The notes under the pieces: generated by a model
Told to the model about the DNA's origin: nothing
Databases searched by the model: none
The model's input: only the letters and a program-made list of their open reading frames with translations
Shown: positions 34,946 to 45,938 of the stretch, piece after piece
Layout: every line of letters begins with the position of its first letter
How positions within the stretch are numbered: position 1 is the stretch's first letter
Translations under genes and position numbers: made by a program
Assembly (NCBI GenBank): GCA_947561395.2
Contig: OX387192.1
Location: forward strand, 15,226,221 to 15,290,220
Direction of reading: 5' to 3'
From: Buxus sempervirens
Taxonomy: Eukaryota > Streptophyta > Magnoliopsida > Buxales > Buxaceae
DNA length: 64,000 bases

Positions 34946-36466
34946 GATTTTTCGTCAATTAGGAAAACTTTTTCTGTTAGTTTTGTTTTCAACCGAAACA
35001 AATGTCTGAAAATTTTCAAAATTCCGGAAAATATTTTCCTTCTCCTATTTTCCGGTGAAACAAACACAGCCTGAATGAACCAACAGGGTTTTCGGGTTAC
35101 TCGGAAACCCAAGATGGAACGTGGACCCCCTGGTCCAATTGGATTCGCTCGTGGGCCTTCCAACGGGGCCCACCAAGCCCAATAAACTCACTTTGTTTTA
35201 AATAAGCAAATTAAATCAATCAAGTGGGCCAAACCCATTGAGGCCCACCAAAATCCCAAATTGTATCATGCAGGCTTAGTTAGGATTTGGTTTGGCCAAG
35301 ACCGCGGGCCAGGGCCTATCGAGCCCGCTAAGCCCATTAACCAAACTGGGGTGGGTTCCTAAACCCTAGCCCAGAAAGTCTTGGGACTTTCAAGTCCGAG
35401 CCTAGGTAAGGGCCCCAAGCCCGTGCCTAGCCCATTTTGGCACAGATTGATCAAGATAACTCAAATCACTTGGCAACCATTGTGAGGCCCACCCAGGGGC
35501 CCACAAATCAATCCCGTCCCACCTTTGCATGAACTTTAATTTAAACTCCAACTTGAACTCTAAATAAAACCAATTCACTTAACCAAAGCCCAACGGGCCT
35601 CTTAGGTTTAGACTGAGGCCCACCACGGGACATGTGGGCCTAACTTAGCCCACCAAGGAATTCGTGGGCCTTCTAATGGGGCCCACCCAATCAGACTCAG
35701 ACCACTTCATTAAGCAAGATAAAATCAAGTAAAGGGACCCACACCACTCAGGTGGTCTCACTAGACTCAATAAAATAGGCATTCTTTGACTTAGGAATCG
35801 GGTGAGTAGTTAGAACAAAGTTGACTCAAAACCAGGGAAACCCATGGGACCCGTCATTTGACGGGACGGACCGGGGTATCTACAGACTTCCCCGGATCGT
35901 AACCAAGACCTTGCTTAGAATCTCTAGCCGCATACCGCCTAATAGAAAAAACTTAGGCACCCAGGTGTCTGCCTACACTCCATCAGGTAGTGGCGATTCC
36001 AACCTTCCCGAATTACCCATCCGGAGGCACTTACAGGTGCGCCCCGCCGTGCGACCATGTGCACAACTACGTGGAGTAGTATTTTAGCATATTGTTGATT
36101 GTAGACTTTTGTTGGATTTGTTGACATTGTTAGTAATCAAATAAGGTTGGATATTGATTCTTTTGGAATGGTGATTGGTAATAGTTGACTCTGATATTAA
36201 TGAATTGATGTTAGATCGTTGTATGTTCATGCTTTCCTTTCCTCTGATATAGATCTTGTGGATTTTAACTAATACTTCGGACCTGAGTTACGGATCCATT
36301 TCGTAACCCGGATCTGGGGTGTTACAGATTACATCTGTTGAAATGTCTTTATTTGATTTCTGTTTATTTGTCGAGATTGTATATTGTTTATTCGTTTACT
36401 TTATCGAGCATGAAAGAATGATTATTTTTATGTATAAACTGTTTATTCATGCATAGTGTTACCTAC

Positions 36467-36484
36467 TAGGATATTCGTATTTCA
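36467..36484 (+). other. LTR hairpin, UUCG-loop, weakened stem
   Basis: TAGGATA-TTCG-TATTTCA in the outermost LTR. Two positions keep pairing only as G-U and one is mismatched. The acceptor-like TTTTCAG ends at 36512. Confidence 0.5.
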
Positions 36485-37626
36485 TCCGTGTTTTGTTTTG
36501 TTTAGTTTTCAGTTGATACGTGTGAGGGAGACTTAGGGTTTGGTTCCCAGGGCGAGTTTGCTGATTTTCTCCTAGAGGATTATTACTATCCTGAGTAGTT
36601 AGTGTTTTGAGGTTGATAGATAATTTGATTTTTTATTTGTTTACTTTATGGATTGGATGTTTATGAGAGTGAGAGTGATAGAACCCATTTTACCAAACTT
36701 TGATTTATTTTGATGTGATGGGTTGGAGGACACTTTTATCCACGCTTATTAGTTTTTATAGATAATAAACTTCTGCACTCTGATATTATTTGTTCAATGA
36801 ATTATATTTGATTGTCTGGTAATTAGATGATTTGGGCCCAGTAGTATTTCGGATTCGGGTTGGATGCTTGTTTTGCATTGACCCAGGTTCGGGGCATTAC
36901 AGACTGTACCTTTAAGTGGACATTTTGTACTTCCATGCGATGATAATGAAGTAGAGGATCAGGAGACATCATTTCTTGAAAGTTGTATTGAATTTAGTAG
37001 AGGTCTGCTTGTATCTAGCCTATGGTAGGATGCAGTTACTGGTGAGGGCCAGATATTTAAGACCCCTTGTAGACACCTGATCTTTGCACCCCCGAAATAA
37101 AGAAAAATGAAAAGTCAAACTAAAAGTCAAGCCCTGAGGGGATCAAAAATTGACTTTTTGATTCAAGTGAATTTGGCTGTCAAGCTTCATCTCATTGAAA
37201 AGAGCATTTCGACACGATTCTAACGCAACCGAATTTGCTGGAATCGGAGTCCAGATGGAAAAGATATGAGCTGGTCAAACTTTTGGGGAGCGAAAAGTTG
37301 ACTTTTTGTTCGACCCCAATTCAGCTGCCAAACTTGATCCCAATGGATAGGTGGTTCCGAGCTGATTCCAACGACACTAAGTTTGTTGAAATCGGACACC
37401 GGATGAAGAAGTTATGAGCAGTTGAAGTTTCAGAAAAACTGCCCATGTGGCAAAAAAGCAGCAAAAGTGGACTAAACCAATAAAATAAATAAGATAAGAG
37501 TGTTTAGTAATATTTTAATAGAGGAATCTCGTTTATATAATAAAATAATCATAAAATCGAATATAAATCTTGCAAAAAACCAAATTGAATAAAGGTTTGA
37601 AATCCACACATTTTTAAAACGTGCGG

Positions 37627-37813
37627 GACCGTATTTGCATTACGGGCAAGGCATGCCCGTATTTAAAGTACGGGCACGCTTCTAGAAGGAAACACGCGTT
37701 GCTGTACGGCGGAACACGTGTCCCGTACGGCCGAATCTGCGATAATTGCAAATATTCGTTTTTCGCCCGTACTTGAAGTACGGGCAAGGCATGCCCGTAC
37801 TTCAAATACGGGC
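37627..37813. repeat. GCCCGTA-N7-TACGGGC inverted-repeat array
   Basis: Units at 37627, 37655, 37765 and 37793 have 7-nt arms, a 7-nt variable spacer and 28-bp pitch within each pair. The first unit has one arm mismatch. The last unit ends 15 bp before the TATA box. Confidence 0.87.
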
Positions 37814-37827
37814 ACGGGATTTTTGCC

Positions 37828-37836
37828 TATAAATAG
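37828..37836 (+). promoter_or_regulatory. TATA box of the 37068-39431 LTR
   Basis: TATAAATAG directly downstream of the inverted-repeat array, followed by a CT-rich leader. Confidence 0.65.
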
Positions 37837-38616
37837 AGAGGCCACCCCCCTTCATTTGGACAAGCCTCTCTCCTCTGGCCTACCCTCTCTCCCTCCTGGT
37901 GCTTCCCACGGCCAAGTTCTGCCCAGTTGCCACCACCCTACCCAAGCCAACATAATGTCCAAAATACCCTTGTCTCCCCAAAACCATGCCTAAACCTCCA
38001 AATACCTCTTCTTAAATCCAATCTCCTGACAAATCTCTTTCAAGTTCAATCTGTAAAATCTAACGGGACGCGGAAGCGCTGCCGGGATCATCCAAGAACC
38101 ACTACATCATCAAAGAGAAATAGCATTGTGGTAACTCTTCTCAATTTTCATATGATTATCTTATTTGAATAATTCTTCAAATTCTTATTGCTTTACTACT
38201 AATCCTTCTTGCTTTGTTTTTGTCAAAGTACACTAATACAAATGAAAGCTTCCTTATGGAAAAGAAGGAGAATAGGCAAGTGAAATAAGCCTAAGAAGAA
38301 AGGCATGAAAACATTTGATTTCACTTGCCTATACAAGAGGAATAAATCCTTTCTAACCTATTATCTTCATCTGATCTTCATTCTTGATGAAAAGTAATTG
38401 AAAAATGAACTAGTTAAAGAAAGAAGAAAGGGACTTTATAATATTGTGGTATTGAAGACCCAAAGAGCATGAGAAGAAAGAAGGCCTTTTAGGCCAAATG
38501 AAGCTAATGAAGCATCCGGAGGAATCTGGAAGCCCATTTTAAGCTGCAGAAACACTGAAGAAAGCCGCCGGAATGATCCTGAAAAGAATTAGTTGCAAAA
38601 GAGCAAAACAGGTTGC

Positions 38617-38719
38617 GCCCGTAAACTCAGGCCGGTCCAGGCGGGACCGTGTTCGATTCACGGACAAAGAAGACCGTAAATGATTCACGGGCAAGGCGGT
38701 CCGTAGAGAAAACACGGAC
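38617..38719. repeat. Second 7-7-7 inverted-repeat array in the same LTR
   Basis: Four units at 38617, 38645, 38672 and 38699 (pitch 27-28 bp): GCCCGTA...GCCGGTC (poor pairing), GACCGTG...CACGGAC, GACCGTA...CACGGGC, GTCCGTA...CACGGAC. The sequence differs from the upstream array but the geometry is the same. Confidence 0.82.
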
Positions 38720-40538
38720 AGATGTAAAATAATGTAAAAAGTGTAGTTTCTTGGTTCGGTTTGACTTGACCCGGCCTAAGCCGGCTTGAACCACACCCTT
38801 TAACCATTTGGGCTATCTTAAGCCTATTTTTGGACTTTGGGCCTAGATAGGCCCATCAAGATCCCTTTGGCCCATTAGTGGGGCCCACTTTTGACTGGCC
38901 CATAACAGGCCTGTTTTCAATAAACAGGTCCAAGGCCACTTGACTCTTGGCTAATGGGCCAAATCCAAGCCCACTAAGCCCATGGAATATGCAAATAAAT
39001 AAGATAACCAAATGGGTTACTCAATAACCCAACTGGGCCCAAGGCCCAACCATGGCAGCCACACCTTCAGAGGGTCCCACCTTCTGAATAAAAAAGATAA
39101 AATCAAAATAAAAGGGGACCCACACCTTCAGAGGGTCCCACCGGACCAAATAAAGCAGCATGCTGGCCTAGGAAAAGGGTGAACTTGACTCAGAAACCAG
39201 GGAGACCCGAGGGACCCGTCAAACCGATGGGGCGGACCGGGGTGCCTTAGGGCTTCCCCGGACGTAACCGAGGACTTAGCTAGATCTCTAATAAGCCGCA
39301 GACCAGACTTAGACCCGGTTAGGGCAAAATCGTGTCTGCCTGCACTCTCAGGCAGTGGCGACTCCGAATGTCCCGAGGCAGCACGAAAGGTGCGCCCGGT
39401 GTGCGATCTAGACCAGGTTTAGGTGCGCACACCCCTGATGAGTTTAGACAAGCAGTGTACAAGCATGACATGGCTAATAGGTTTCAATATGTGATGAAGA
39501 AAAATAGTCTAGCATACATTAGTGTCTGCTGTATAGGCGAGGATTGTCCTTAGAAGTTAACTGAGGGCGATGAAGTTTGAGAAGGCGCATAGACACTCAG
39601 CCCAAGACTAATTGTCTATGAAACCGGTTGTGAGAACAAAGTGGCTTGCGGGCGTGATTGAGAAGACAGTTAGAGACAGTCCAAGTTACTTGCCATGACA
39701 AATTTGCAAGGACTTTCATCACGATCATGCGATGCCATTGACATATCATCAATCTTGGAGGAGGAAGGAAAACGCGAAACAGAAGATAGATGGTAATGTG
39801 GAGGATTCTTATAAGTTCATCCCATGGATGTGTGAAAGACAGCAAGAGACGAATCTTGGCACAGTGGTAAGTTGGACAGCACTGAAGATGGAAAATTTAA
39901 ATAATTGTTTATTGCTTACTCTTGTTCCTTGAGGGGATTTGCGGTTGGTTGTAAACCACTCCTGTTCATTGATGGAAGTCATCTTTCAGCGAGCCATACC
40001 AGGGCACTCTGCTTTCTATTATAGCACTCGATGCTGACGGCGGCATGTTTCCAATTGTAACGCCTCGAACCCGGGTCAGTGCAAACCGACACCCGACCCG
40101 AACCCGGTTCGCTACTGTGACAACCCGAATTCAGTTCAACAACCAAATTCGAGGTTTCACTGACCCATATCAAATACTTATCAAGAATATACCAGATTAA
40201 AGAATTTAAATAATCCATTCAATTAAGTAACTATCAGAGTGCGGAAACAAGTATGTGCGGAAGTGTAGTCTAAAATCTTCAAATGAACATTAAAGTTAAT
40301 CATCAATCATTAATATCAAAGTCTGGTAAAATAAAATGGTTACTATCTCTCTCATCTCTCTAGTACATCAAATCCAAATGAATAATAGTCTATCAAATAT
40401 GACTAAGTCTAAACAATCCTCCACATCAAACAAGATCCGGATAAAAGTAATCCTCTGGTGTATACTCAGCTACCTCTCCCTGGAAATCACTATGATCCCC
40501 CTCTCGCTTATCAGCTGAAAAATGAAATAAAAGTAGGG

Positions 40539-40556
40539 TGAGATACAAATATCCCA
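40539..40556 (-). other. LTR hairpin, UUUG-loop variant
   Basis: Sense TGGGATA-TTTG-TATCTCA. The stem keeps all pairs (one as G-U); the loop differs by one base from TTCG. Confidence 0.6.
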
Positions 40557-41637
40557 GTAGGTAACATATGCATGGTTAAATAGTTAATATAAGTAAAGTA
40601 CAGTTCATGCACGATTAAGCAATATCGACTAATGAGGCTCATATAATCATTCGTATCATTCATGAATACAAAACAGTATGATAAATAGTTCTAGAGATGA
40701 ATTTCAGCAAGTTCTATTATAAGAATCCAATATCAAAATCAATGACATAATTCATACTTTGCTAGGATGCACTAAACAGTCACATCCAATTAATATCTTA
40801 ATCACATGCCTCCAGCATGTATACAATAATAATAACAAGTGCTTGTGATTTCAGTGTCATTGTAGGACTCACAAAGATAGATAAACCTTTTGAGATGATT
40901 CTCAACCAATTGCTATATCACTGTGCGGCTTAGGAGCAATGCTACTAATGATACTCAAGTCCCATGCAGCGCAACTTAGACAAGAGCCGTAGTCACTGAC
41001 TTATTGCACACATACCCATCAGAGTTGGCATGTACCACCAGCATGCAGCACCAGAATCAATACATGGAGATGGTCGCTTATCCATATGTACAGGGAATCA
41101 CCAGCAGCTCACCGGGGTGTCCCTCCAGACATAGGACCTTCCCAGACAAACTAACTTGCAAAGGAAGCGCGTCGCGCAAGAGAGAAACTCAACTCAAATG
41201 ACATATCCCTCAGCTATCTAGCAACAACTATGGATCCATAACTAGCTATGCCCACTAGACTCCAAAATTCCCTAAAATATAATATTTCTATAAGGGTTGG
41301 TGCCTAGCGGCATATAAAGGTTAAATCTGAAAATTACTTCAATATTCGGTCATCTGAGTTCTGAATTCTCTTTATAAAGTTTTTTGGTTTATAGTACCAT
41401 TTAGATTAGTTTTGATAATCAAATAATACTTAGGTTTTCCAAAACTAGATTTCTTCATTTCTTTCAAAGTTTGGCAACTAATGTCCTAAATACCTTCCTA
41501 ATTTATTTTTCTGTAAAACAGGGAATGAAATAATTTATTTTAATCTTAAAACATCTTAATTAATCATTAAAATTGTCTAAAAATAGTTTGGAATTGAATT
41601 AGGGTTTGAAATTTCAAAAATCTGCAAATTCTGAACA

Positions 41638-41795
41638 GAGCGCCTAGGATCGCTCAGGATCGCCCCGGCGGTCTGTGGTCGGCGGTAGTTCAAAACAGGA
41701 CGCCGACGATATGTCTTCAAGCAGTCTTCGGCGGCCTAAGATTTTTAACTAGCGCTGAGGATCACCGAGTGCAGTTGAGGTTGGCGGTCATCCAA
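41638..41795. repeat. GC-rich word cluster in the 40056-42398 LTR
   Basis: GCGCCTAGGATCGCTCAGGA and GGCGGT words, matching 28860-29035 in reverse orientation. Confidence 0.7.
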
Positions 41796-42398
41796 AAACG
41801 AACAAAAACAGTTTTAAATCGTGATTTTTCTCGTTCAATCTTCTTCTATCATACATATAACATTGATACTAAACTAAATACATCAATAGATCATATAAAA
41901 ACATGCTTTTACGATTAAACGAATGTAAATACCAAAAACGAACGAAAACAATGTCACCTACCTCTTGAACGTGCGTGCTTCTTCTTCTTCTCTAACAAAC
42001 TACACTCATAGACGTGAGATAGCCCCTGGACGATGAAGAACACGAAAACCCAGACCTTTCCTTATCCTTCTTCTTCCTCCTCAGTCGCTCGGCTCGGTTT
42101 GTCGTTTGTGGCTGTCGTCGAATACAAGCGAGAATACAACTTGTATGATTTAGGTTATTTAATTGATATATATACTTCTTGATCCCATGTATCTCACATA
42201 CAACTCTCCTATACACACTGCCTAATCAGAACACATACCTCGATATCTCATGATCGGACGGTCAGATCTGCGTCTAACTCTGGATCTCCACTAATTATAT
42301 CATCCCTTACAATAATAAAATATTTCCATCAATTATAACTCTCAAGAATATTATTTATTAATTTATTTTATTATTTAAGAAAAATTCGGGGTTTTACA

Positions 42399-43151
42399 AC
42401 TCCTTTGTAAATTTACTTTCTGCATTCTCCTTATTATTCCATGAAACTTCAAAATAGCATGGGCCCTTGTCCTGTCATCATGACAGGCTCAATAACCATG
42501 AAAGACACCAAACAGGTACAAGCCTTTTTAATGGAAGAGAAAAAAAGGAAGAAGAATAAAAATCTGGGATGTTTTAAACAATTAGTTAACATTCTTTTGA
42601 AATCTTTGGTGCATGTGAAATGTGAAAGAATCGGATTGAAATGGTCAAACTGACATTTTAAATAAGTTATAGAAAGGATTGAGTTAAAGTTAGAGTTAGT
42701 CTATTTGTTTAGTGAAATCTAGAAAATGATACTTGACCAAATCTTTGTTGGGTGGCATCATGTTATTAAGCTGATTGAAATGGAATCTCTGAAGTGCAAA
42801 TGGGGACTCTTGGTATAGTCACCAATCTACCAAATTGTCTTACTGGGATCAATCCCCTTGTCCTTAACCAATAGCAATAGATATTATACACAAGGTGAAA
42901 AAGTTGATTTTTGCTTGAAGGTTCCACCCAATACGCTCCTTGATACAAACACAAGTGTTAAGGAGTGGATAGAGTGAAAAAATTAATTTTTGTATTCTAA
43001 TAAGCTCCTCTCTCTAGTTTAATGAATACTTTTTGTATAACTGACAAAAAGGGCTGGAATTGAAACACATTTTATTGATAAGAAATTTTTTTTTTTGAGA
43101 CACATCTCGATATAGAATTTAGGGAATTGTGATCAATTTAAGAATAATGGG
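42399..43151. other. Unclassified intergenic sequence
   Basis: About 750 bp of AT-rich DNA between the TSD-less solo LTR and the Copia-like LTR. The longest open frame is about 70 codons and resembles nothing I know. A short poly-T run is at 43087-43096. Confidence 0.5.
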
Positions 43152-44138
43152 TGTTATATTTTGTGGGATCTACCCATGGGCAGTGTGGGTCCCATTTGTG
43201 GTTGACCCAACCCACTATTTAATGCCCAGTATGAGTGTGCAGGGTAGTTTGAGATAGAGATGGAGTGTAGATAAGAATTCCAAATCTGTGGGACTCTATC
43301 TTTTACTCTCTTTATAATAGCACCCTAGGGCTCCCTATTTGGGTGATCGTTGTCATTCGTTAGAATGCAACTAGAAGAGTGACTTTTCTGAGAGCAATGG
43401 TGTAAAACCCAGGATTTTCCTAAAATAAAGTAAATTAAATAAGCCTAAATATTGAGAAGTTAAGGTTTAATTAAGGTATTAGAGGAATAATATTATGATC
43501 CAAAGAGATATTAGTAACTAAATAAAGAAGCAATAATTTTGAGTAATTAGGAATTTAAATAGTGGTTTCATTTAAATAGGAAAGAGCAAGATTGATTTAG
43601 ATAAATTGAGAGAGTAAATTAAATATAAAGGATTAGAGAAGATAGGTATTAATCCAAGTGCATTATATGGTTAAGATTGATGGGAGGAATAAAGAGGAGA
43701 ATTTTTGGGAAAAGATCCAAAGGTTAAATATGGAATTTCAAGGAAAGGGTATTTTAGTCATTTTTCAATTAGCCAAATTAATATATTGAGTAAGTAAATA
43801 ATTATTAGACTTAAAATATTTAACTAGACTTAATTTGGGTTAGGTTTGGATTTAAATAGCAAATTGTGGCTTAAAAGTAGGAAAAATGGTATATTGGTGA
43901 TTATGGTTGATAAGGAGCTTTAAATTTAAGGATAAAAGGAGCTTTGGGGTGTTTTAGTAATATATTAAAATAATAAATTAAATTAGCACGAAAATAAATT
44001 AAAATAAATCCTTCTTTTGTATGAAATTCTTTAAAAAGGAATTAGAAGGAGGGGTAAGATAGAAAGCTTTCCAATTAGGATTGGGAATCCTATTTAGAAG
44101 GTTTCCTAAATCTATTAGGACTTCTAATTAAGTGAGCT

Positions 44139-44146
44139 TATAAAAG
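44139..44146 (+). promoter_or_regulatory. TATA box of the 43401-46219 LTR
   Basis: TATAAAAG preceded by AAGTGAGC, identical to the sister LTR at 56195-56202. Confidence 0.65.
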
Positions 44147-44834
44147 GGAAGGTTTAAGGAAGGTTTAGGGTTTTTAGCAAATCAAAAATAAGGAGAAAAA
44201 AAAGGGAAATTCGTGCTTGGGCTTGGAGAGAAACAAGGGAAAGGAGAGAGAAGAGAAAAGGAAGAGATTCTATGAGGAAATAGGAGTTGCAGAGATAGCC
44301 GACTAGCCAACTTCGAACGACGATCCCCGGATATCCTGCCATTGGATCGAGTTGAAATTTTGAGGTTATGATCTACTCATGAGGGGATTCAATATGAACG
44401 GTGGAGATTGGATTTAGAGGAGTTTAAGGTCGTGCGATCAAGCTCAGAATATGGCTAGGCGAGCAGATTTCAGATTTAGTTTATGTATTGAGGCAAGTAA
44501 CAAACACTAAGAAAACTGGAGGAATTGCATCATTTTTGTGTTTTATTATTTAGATATATTATGAGATGATTTAGAAACAAACCATGTTCGTTTAGACAAG
44601 GATTTTGGTAAGTGTTATGTGTTTGTTTGGGGTTTTCTCAAAAACTATTAAAGTATGGTTATATGATTGGTTTTGATACGATTTGGTTTATAAATGAAGT
44701 TTTATTTGTTGGAAATTATCCTAACATGTTTATAAAGTGTTTTAGAATGATTTAGAATGGATTTGTTGCATTGGATATTGAGTTGTGGAATTTTTATTGA
44801 ATTTCGTGATTTTTCGGATTTTATTCGTATCGGG

Positions 44835-45010
44835 CCGCCTAAGCAGTCGCTCGAGCGCCCTTTGAATGTTTGTCAAAACCCGAGAGCAATTTTCCCAGAT
44901 TTATCTATTGCCCGAACAGTCGCTCGAGCGATCTATCGAGCAGCTCACCCCTAAAACAACCAAAGTATAAGGCCGTTCGAGTGCCCCTTTGCCGCTCGAG
45001 TGCCCTGTCT
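44835..45010. repeat. CGCTCGAGCG cluster in the 43401-46219 LTR
   Basis: AGTCGCTCGAGCGCC, AGTCGCTCGAGCGATC and GCCGCTCGAGTGCCC lie within 175 bp. The sister LTR at 56870-57050 shows the same sites decayed, for example CGCTTGAGCG, as expected from C-to-T loss at CpG. Confidence 0.72.
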
Positions 45011-45447
45011 GTCAGATTTTAAAAAGTGGCCTTTCAACCTAGTTTTTCACTACAAAATTGTTTTTACTCATTTCCAACCTATGTAACATCAAGTTTAGGG
45101 TATTTAGAGATAGTTTGCATTGGTGGATGTTTAAAATTCATTTTTATAATAAATTTGGGTAGATTTTACCAAAGAGGCTTTTCAAGTGAATACCTTTGTT
45201 CCAAACACTTTTATTCTTAACCAAAGTTGATTTTATGAGTTCCTACACTTGTATTTGGACCATCTGAACATGTTTCAAGTTCCGAATGATTTTATATGTA
45301 CCTGGATTATTTTGCCCATTGAAACCATGATTCTGAGATATATATCTGACTCCACTTGTATGGGTTTTTGGGTCACAGTTGTGACAAAGCAGGTGCTTGG
45401 TTTATTGTTTCCGCATGGCGGATTTGGTTATTGGTATTTATTTATCC

Positions 45448-45763
45448 TCAGTCCGTGTATTCGGAGGGTTACTTCCTCAATCCGTGTACTTGGTGGGAAG
45501 CTGGTTACTTTTGGTTATCCTCAGTCCGTGTACTCGACGGGATACTTCCTCAATCCGTGTACTCGGTGGGAAGCTGGTTACTTTTGGTTATCTTCAGTCC
45601 GTGTACTCGGCGGGATACTTCCTCAATCTGTGTACTCGGTGGGAAGCTGGTTACTTGTTATTTGGTTTACTTCCTCATTTCATGTACTCGGCGAGAAGCT
45701 TGTTGATTTATGGCTGGTGCCTATTATCCTCAGTCCGTGTACTCGGCGGGATACTTCCTGGTG
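45448..45763. repeat. CCGTGTACTCGG minisatellite
   Basis: Alternating half-units CCTCA(G/A)TCCGTGTACTCGG followed by CGGGATACTT or TGGGAAGCTGG, about 36 bp each, roughly 73 bp per pair. The 225-codon open frame at 45249-45926 is a translation of this repeat. Confidence 0.9.
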
Positions 45764-45923
45764 TTGTGATTATTTTTATTGTGTGATGTTACAGGGTGGC
45801 ATGCTATTTGCCGTGATTTCTATATTATCATTTTTAGTTGTTGTTTTGGGTTTAATTGTATATCTCATGACTTATGTTTATGAAAATTATGGACTGATTT
45901 CATGCATGTACCTTGCTACTTGT

Positions 45924-45938
45924 TGAGATTTATTCTCA
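45924..45938 (+). other. LTR hairpin, reduced version
   Basis: TGAGA-TTTAT-TCTCA at the homologous place: 5-bp stem and a 5-nt loop. Confidence 0.45.

Larger units (their letters stand above)
15954..35071. mobile_element. Small TIR (DNA) element, split by the Tat retrotransposon
   Basis: The left end GGCTCTGTTTGTTTCAGAGG (15954) and the inverted right end (35071, reading GGCTGTGTTTGTTTCACCGG) form imperfect terminal inverted repeats, both followed by GGAAAATA. A 3-bp TGA flanks both sides (15951-15953 and 35072-35074). The remaining body is 15954-16170 and 34474-35071 (about 0.8 kb). Three-bp TSDs fit PIF/Harbinger-type MITEs, but TGA is not their usual TWA target, so the superfamily is uncertain. 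The right part has an unrecognised 56-codon frame that starts in the adjoining LTR, and a strong hairpin. Confidence 0.6.
13660..36065 (+). mobile_element. Tat-type solo LTR (TSD ACTAC) interrupted by a TIR element
   Basis: It begins TGTAAGCACCTCATTTTTGC, nearly the same start as the Tat LTRs at 17086 and 34473 (minus), and ends CCATGTGCACA. The TSD ACTAC is at 13655-13659 and 36066-36070. Own sequence is 13660-15953 plus 35075-36065 (about 3.3 kb), matching the 3.2-kb Tat LTR at 31245-34473. The end segment 35075-36065 is the inverted counterpart of 31245-32230. It carries two roughly 145-bp U3 repeats (near 13811 and 13956) and a 10-bp-arm hairpin at 14407-14431. Confidence 0.87.
8256..36326 (+). 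mobile_element. Tekay-like solo LTR (TSD GATTA), deeply interrupted
   Basis: It starts TGTAAAACCCTGAATTTT and ends GGGGTGTTACA. The TSD GATTA is at 8251-8255 and 36327-36331, although the two ends are 28 kb apart. Own sequence is 8256-9129, 12337-13659 and 36071-36326 (about 2.45 kb), similar in length to relatives. It has a CCAAT word (8522-8526), TATA (8556-8564), a donor-like GTAAGTAGCACCC (9010), a GC-rich cluster (12490-12585), a hairpin (13546-13563) and an acceptor-like TTTCAG (13585). Confidence 0.87.
879..36901 (+). mobile_element. Outermost Tekay-like solo LTR, 5'-truncated, split by nested insertions
   Basis: Own sequence is 879-2158, 8191-8255 and 36332-36901 (about 1.9 kb). It aligns by eye with the LTR at 28262-30620 from the splice-donor-like block to the terminal GGGGCATTACA. 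The first roughly 430 bp that relatives have, starting TGTAAAACCCC, is absent. The flanks still match as GACTG (874-878 and 36902-36906), which looks like a TSD although the left edge is not the family's normal LTR start. Two insertions split it: a minus-strand LTR with TSD TATAT and a plus-strand LTR with TSD GATTA. Confidence 0.65.
37068..39431 (+). mobile_element. Tat-type solo LTR (TSD CCCCT)
   Basis: 2364 bp from TGTAGACACCTG to GGTGCGCACA, with TSD CCCCT at 37063-37067 and 39432-39436. It has two roughly 145-bp U3 repeats (CTAACGCAACCGAATTTGC near 37220 and a diverged copy near 37360), inverted-repeat arrays at 37627-37813 and 38617-38719, TATA at 37828-37836, and an end segment homologous to 35075-36065 and, inverted, to 31245-32230. 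It inserted in the MULE transposase. Confidence 0.92.
36902..40055 (+). pseudogene. MULE transposase relic, interrupted
   Basis: Two pieces, 36902-37067 and 39437-40055, are split by a Tat solo LTR. The first carries a frame ending GEGQIFKT, which continues across the insertion as PDEFRQAVYKHDMANRFQYV, a typical MULE N-terminal domain. After stops and at least one frameshift come KWLAGVIEKTVRDSPSYLP, YHQSWRRKENAKQKIDGNVE and DSYKFIPWMCER, then FAVGCKPLLFIDGSHLS and IALDADGGMFPI, the start of the DDE catalytic core. The C-terminal half, the CCHC or SWIM region and the right terminus are missing beyond 40055. Stops lie near 37036 (TAG) and 39551 (TAG), with others downstream. It is inactive. 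It is the oldest recognisable insertion and hosts most others. Confidence 0.8.
40056..42398 (-). mobile_element. Tekay-like solo LTR without TSD
   Basis: 2343 bp, starting TGTAACGCCTCGAACC and ending GGGGTTTTACA on the plus strand; the inverted sister of 28262-30620 along its length. Flanks are CCAAT and ACTCC, not a duplication. MULE transposase coding stops exactly at the left edge and does not resume on the right, which suggests recombination between LTRs of two elements with loss of the DNA between. Donor-like GTAGGTGACAT is at 41961 and the acceptor-like TTTTTCAG at about 40515. Confidence 0.88.

Noticed and set aside
31245-36065. Apparent large inverted repeat between 31.2-32.3 kb and 35.1-36.1 kb
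   Set aside because: The arms are the ends of two separate Tat LTRs in opposite orientation, each with its own boundaries.
39332-39553. 73-codon frame joining LTR and transposase residues
   Set aside because: Read-through from the Tat LTR end into the MULE relic; the real transposase frame comes from 37067 across the insertion.
45249-45926. 225-codon open frame with repeated CVYS/VLGG-like peptides
   Set aside because: It is the translation of the CCGTGTACTCGG minisatellite; all three frames read open and peptides repeat with the DNA unit.
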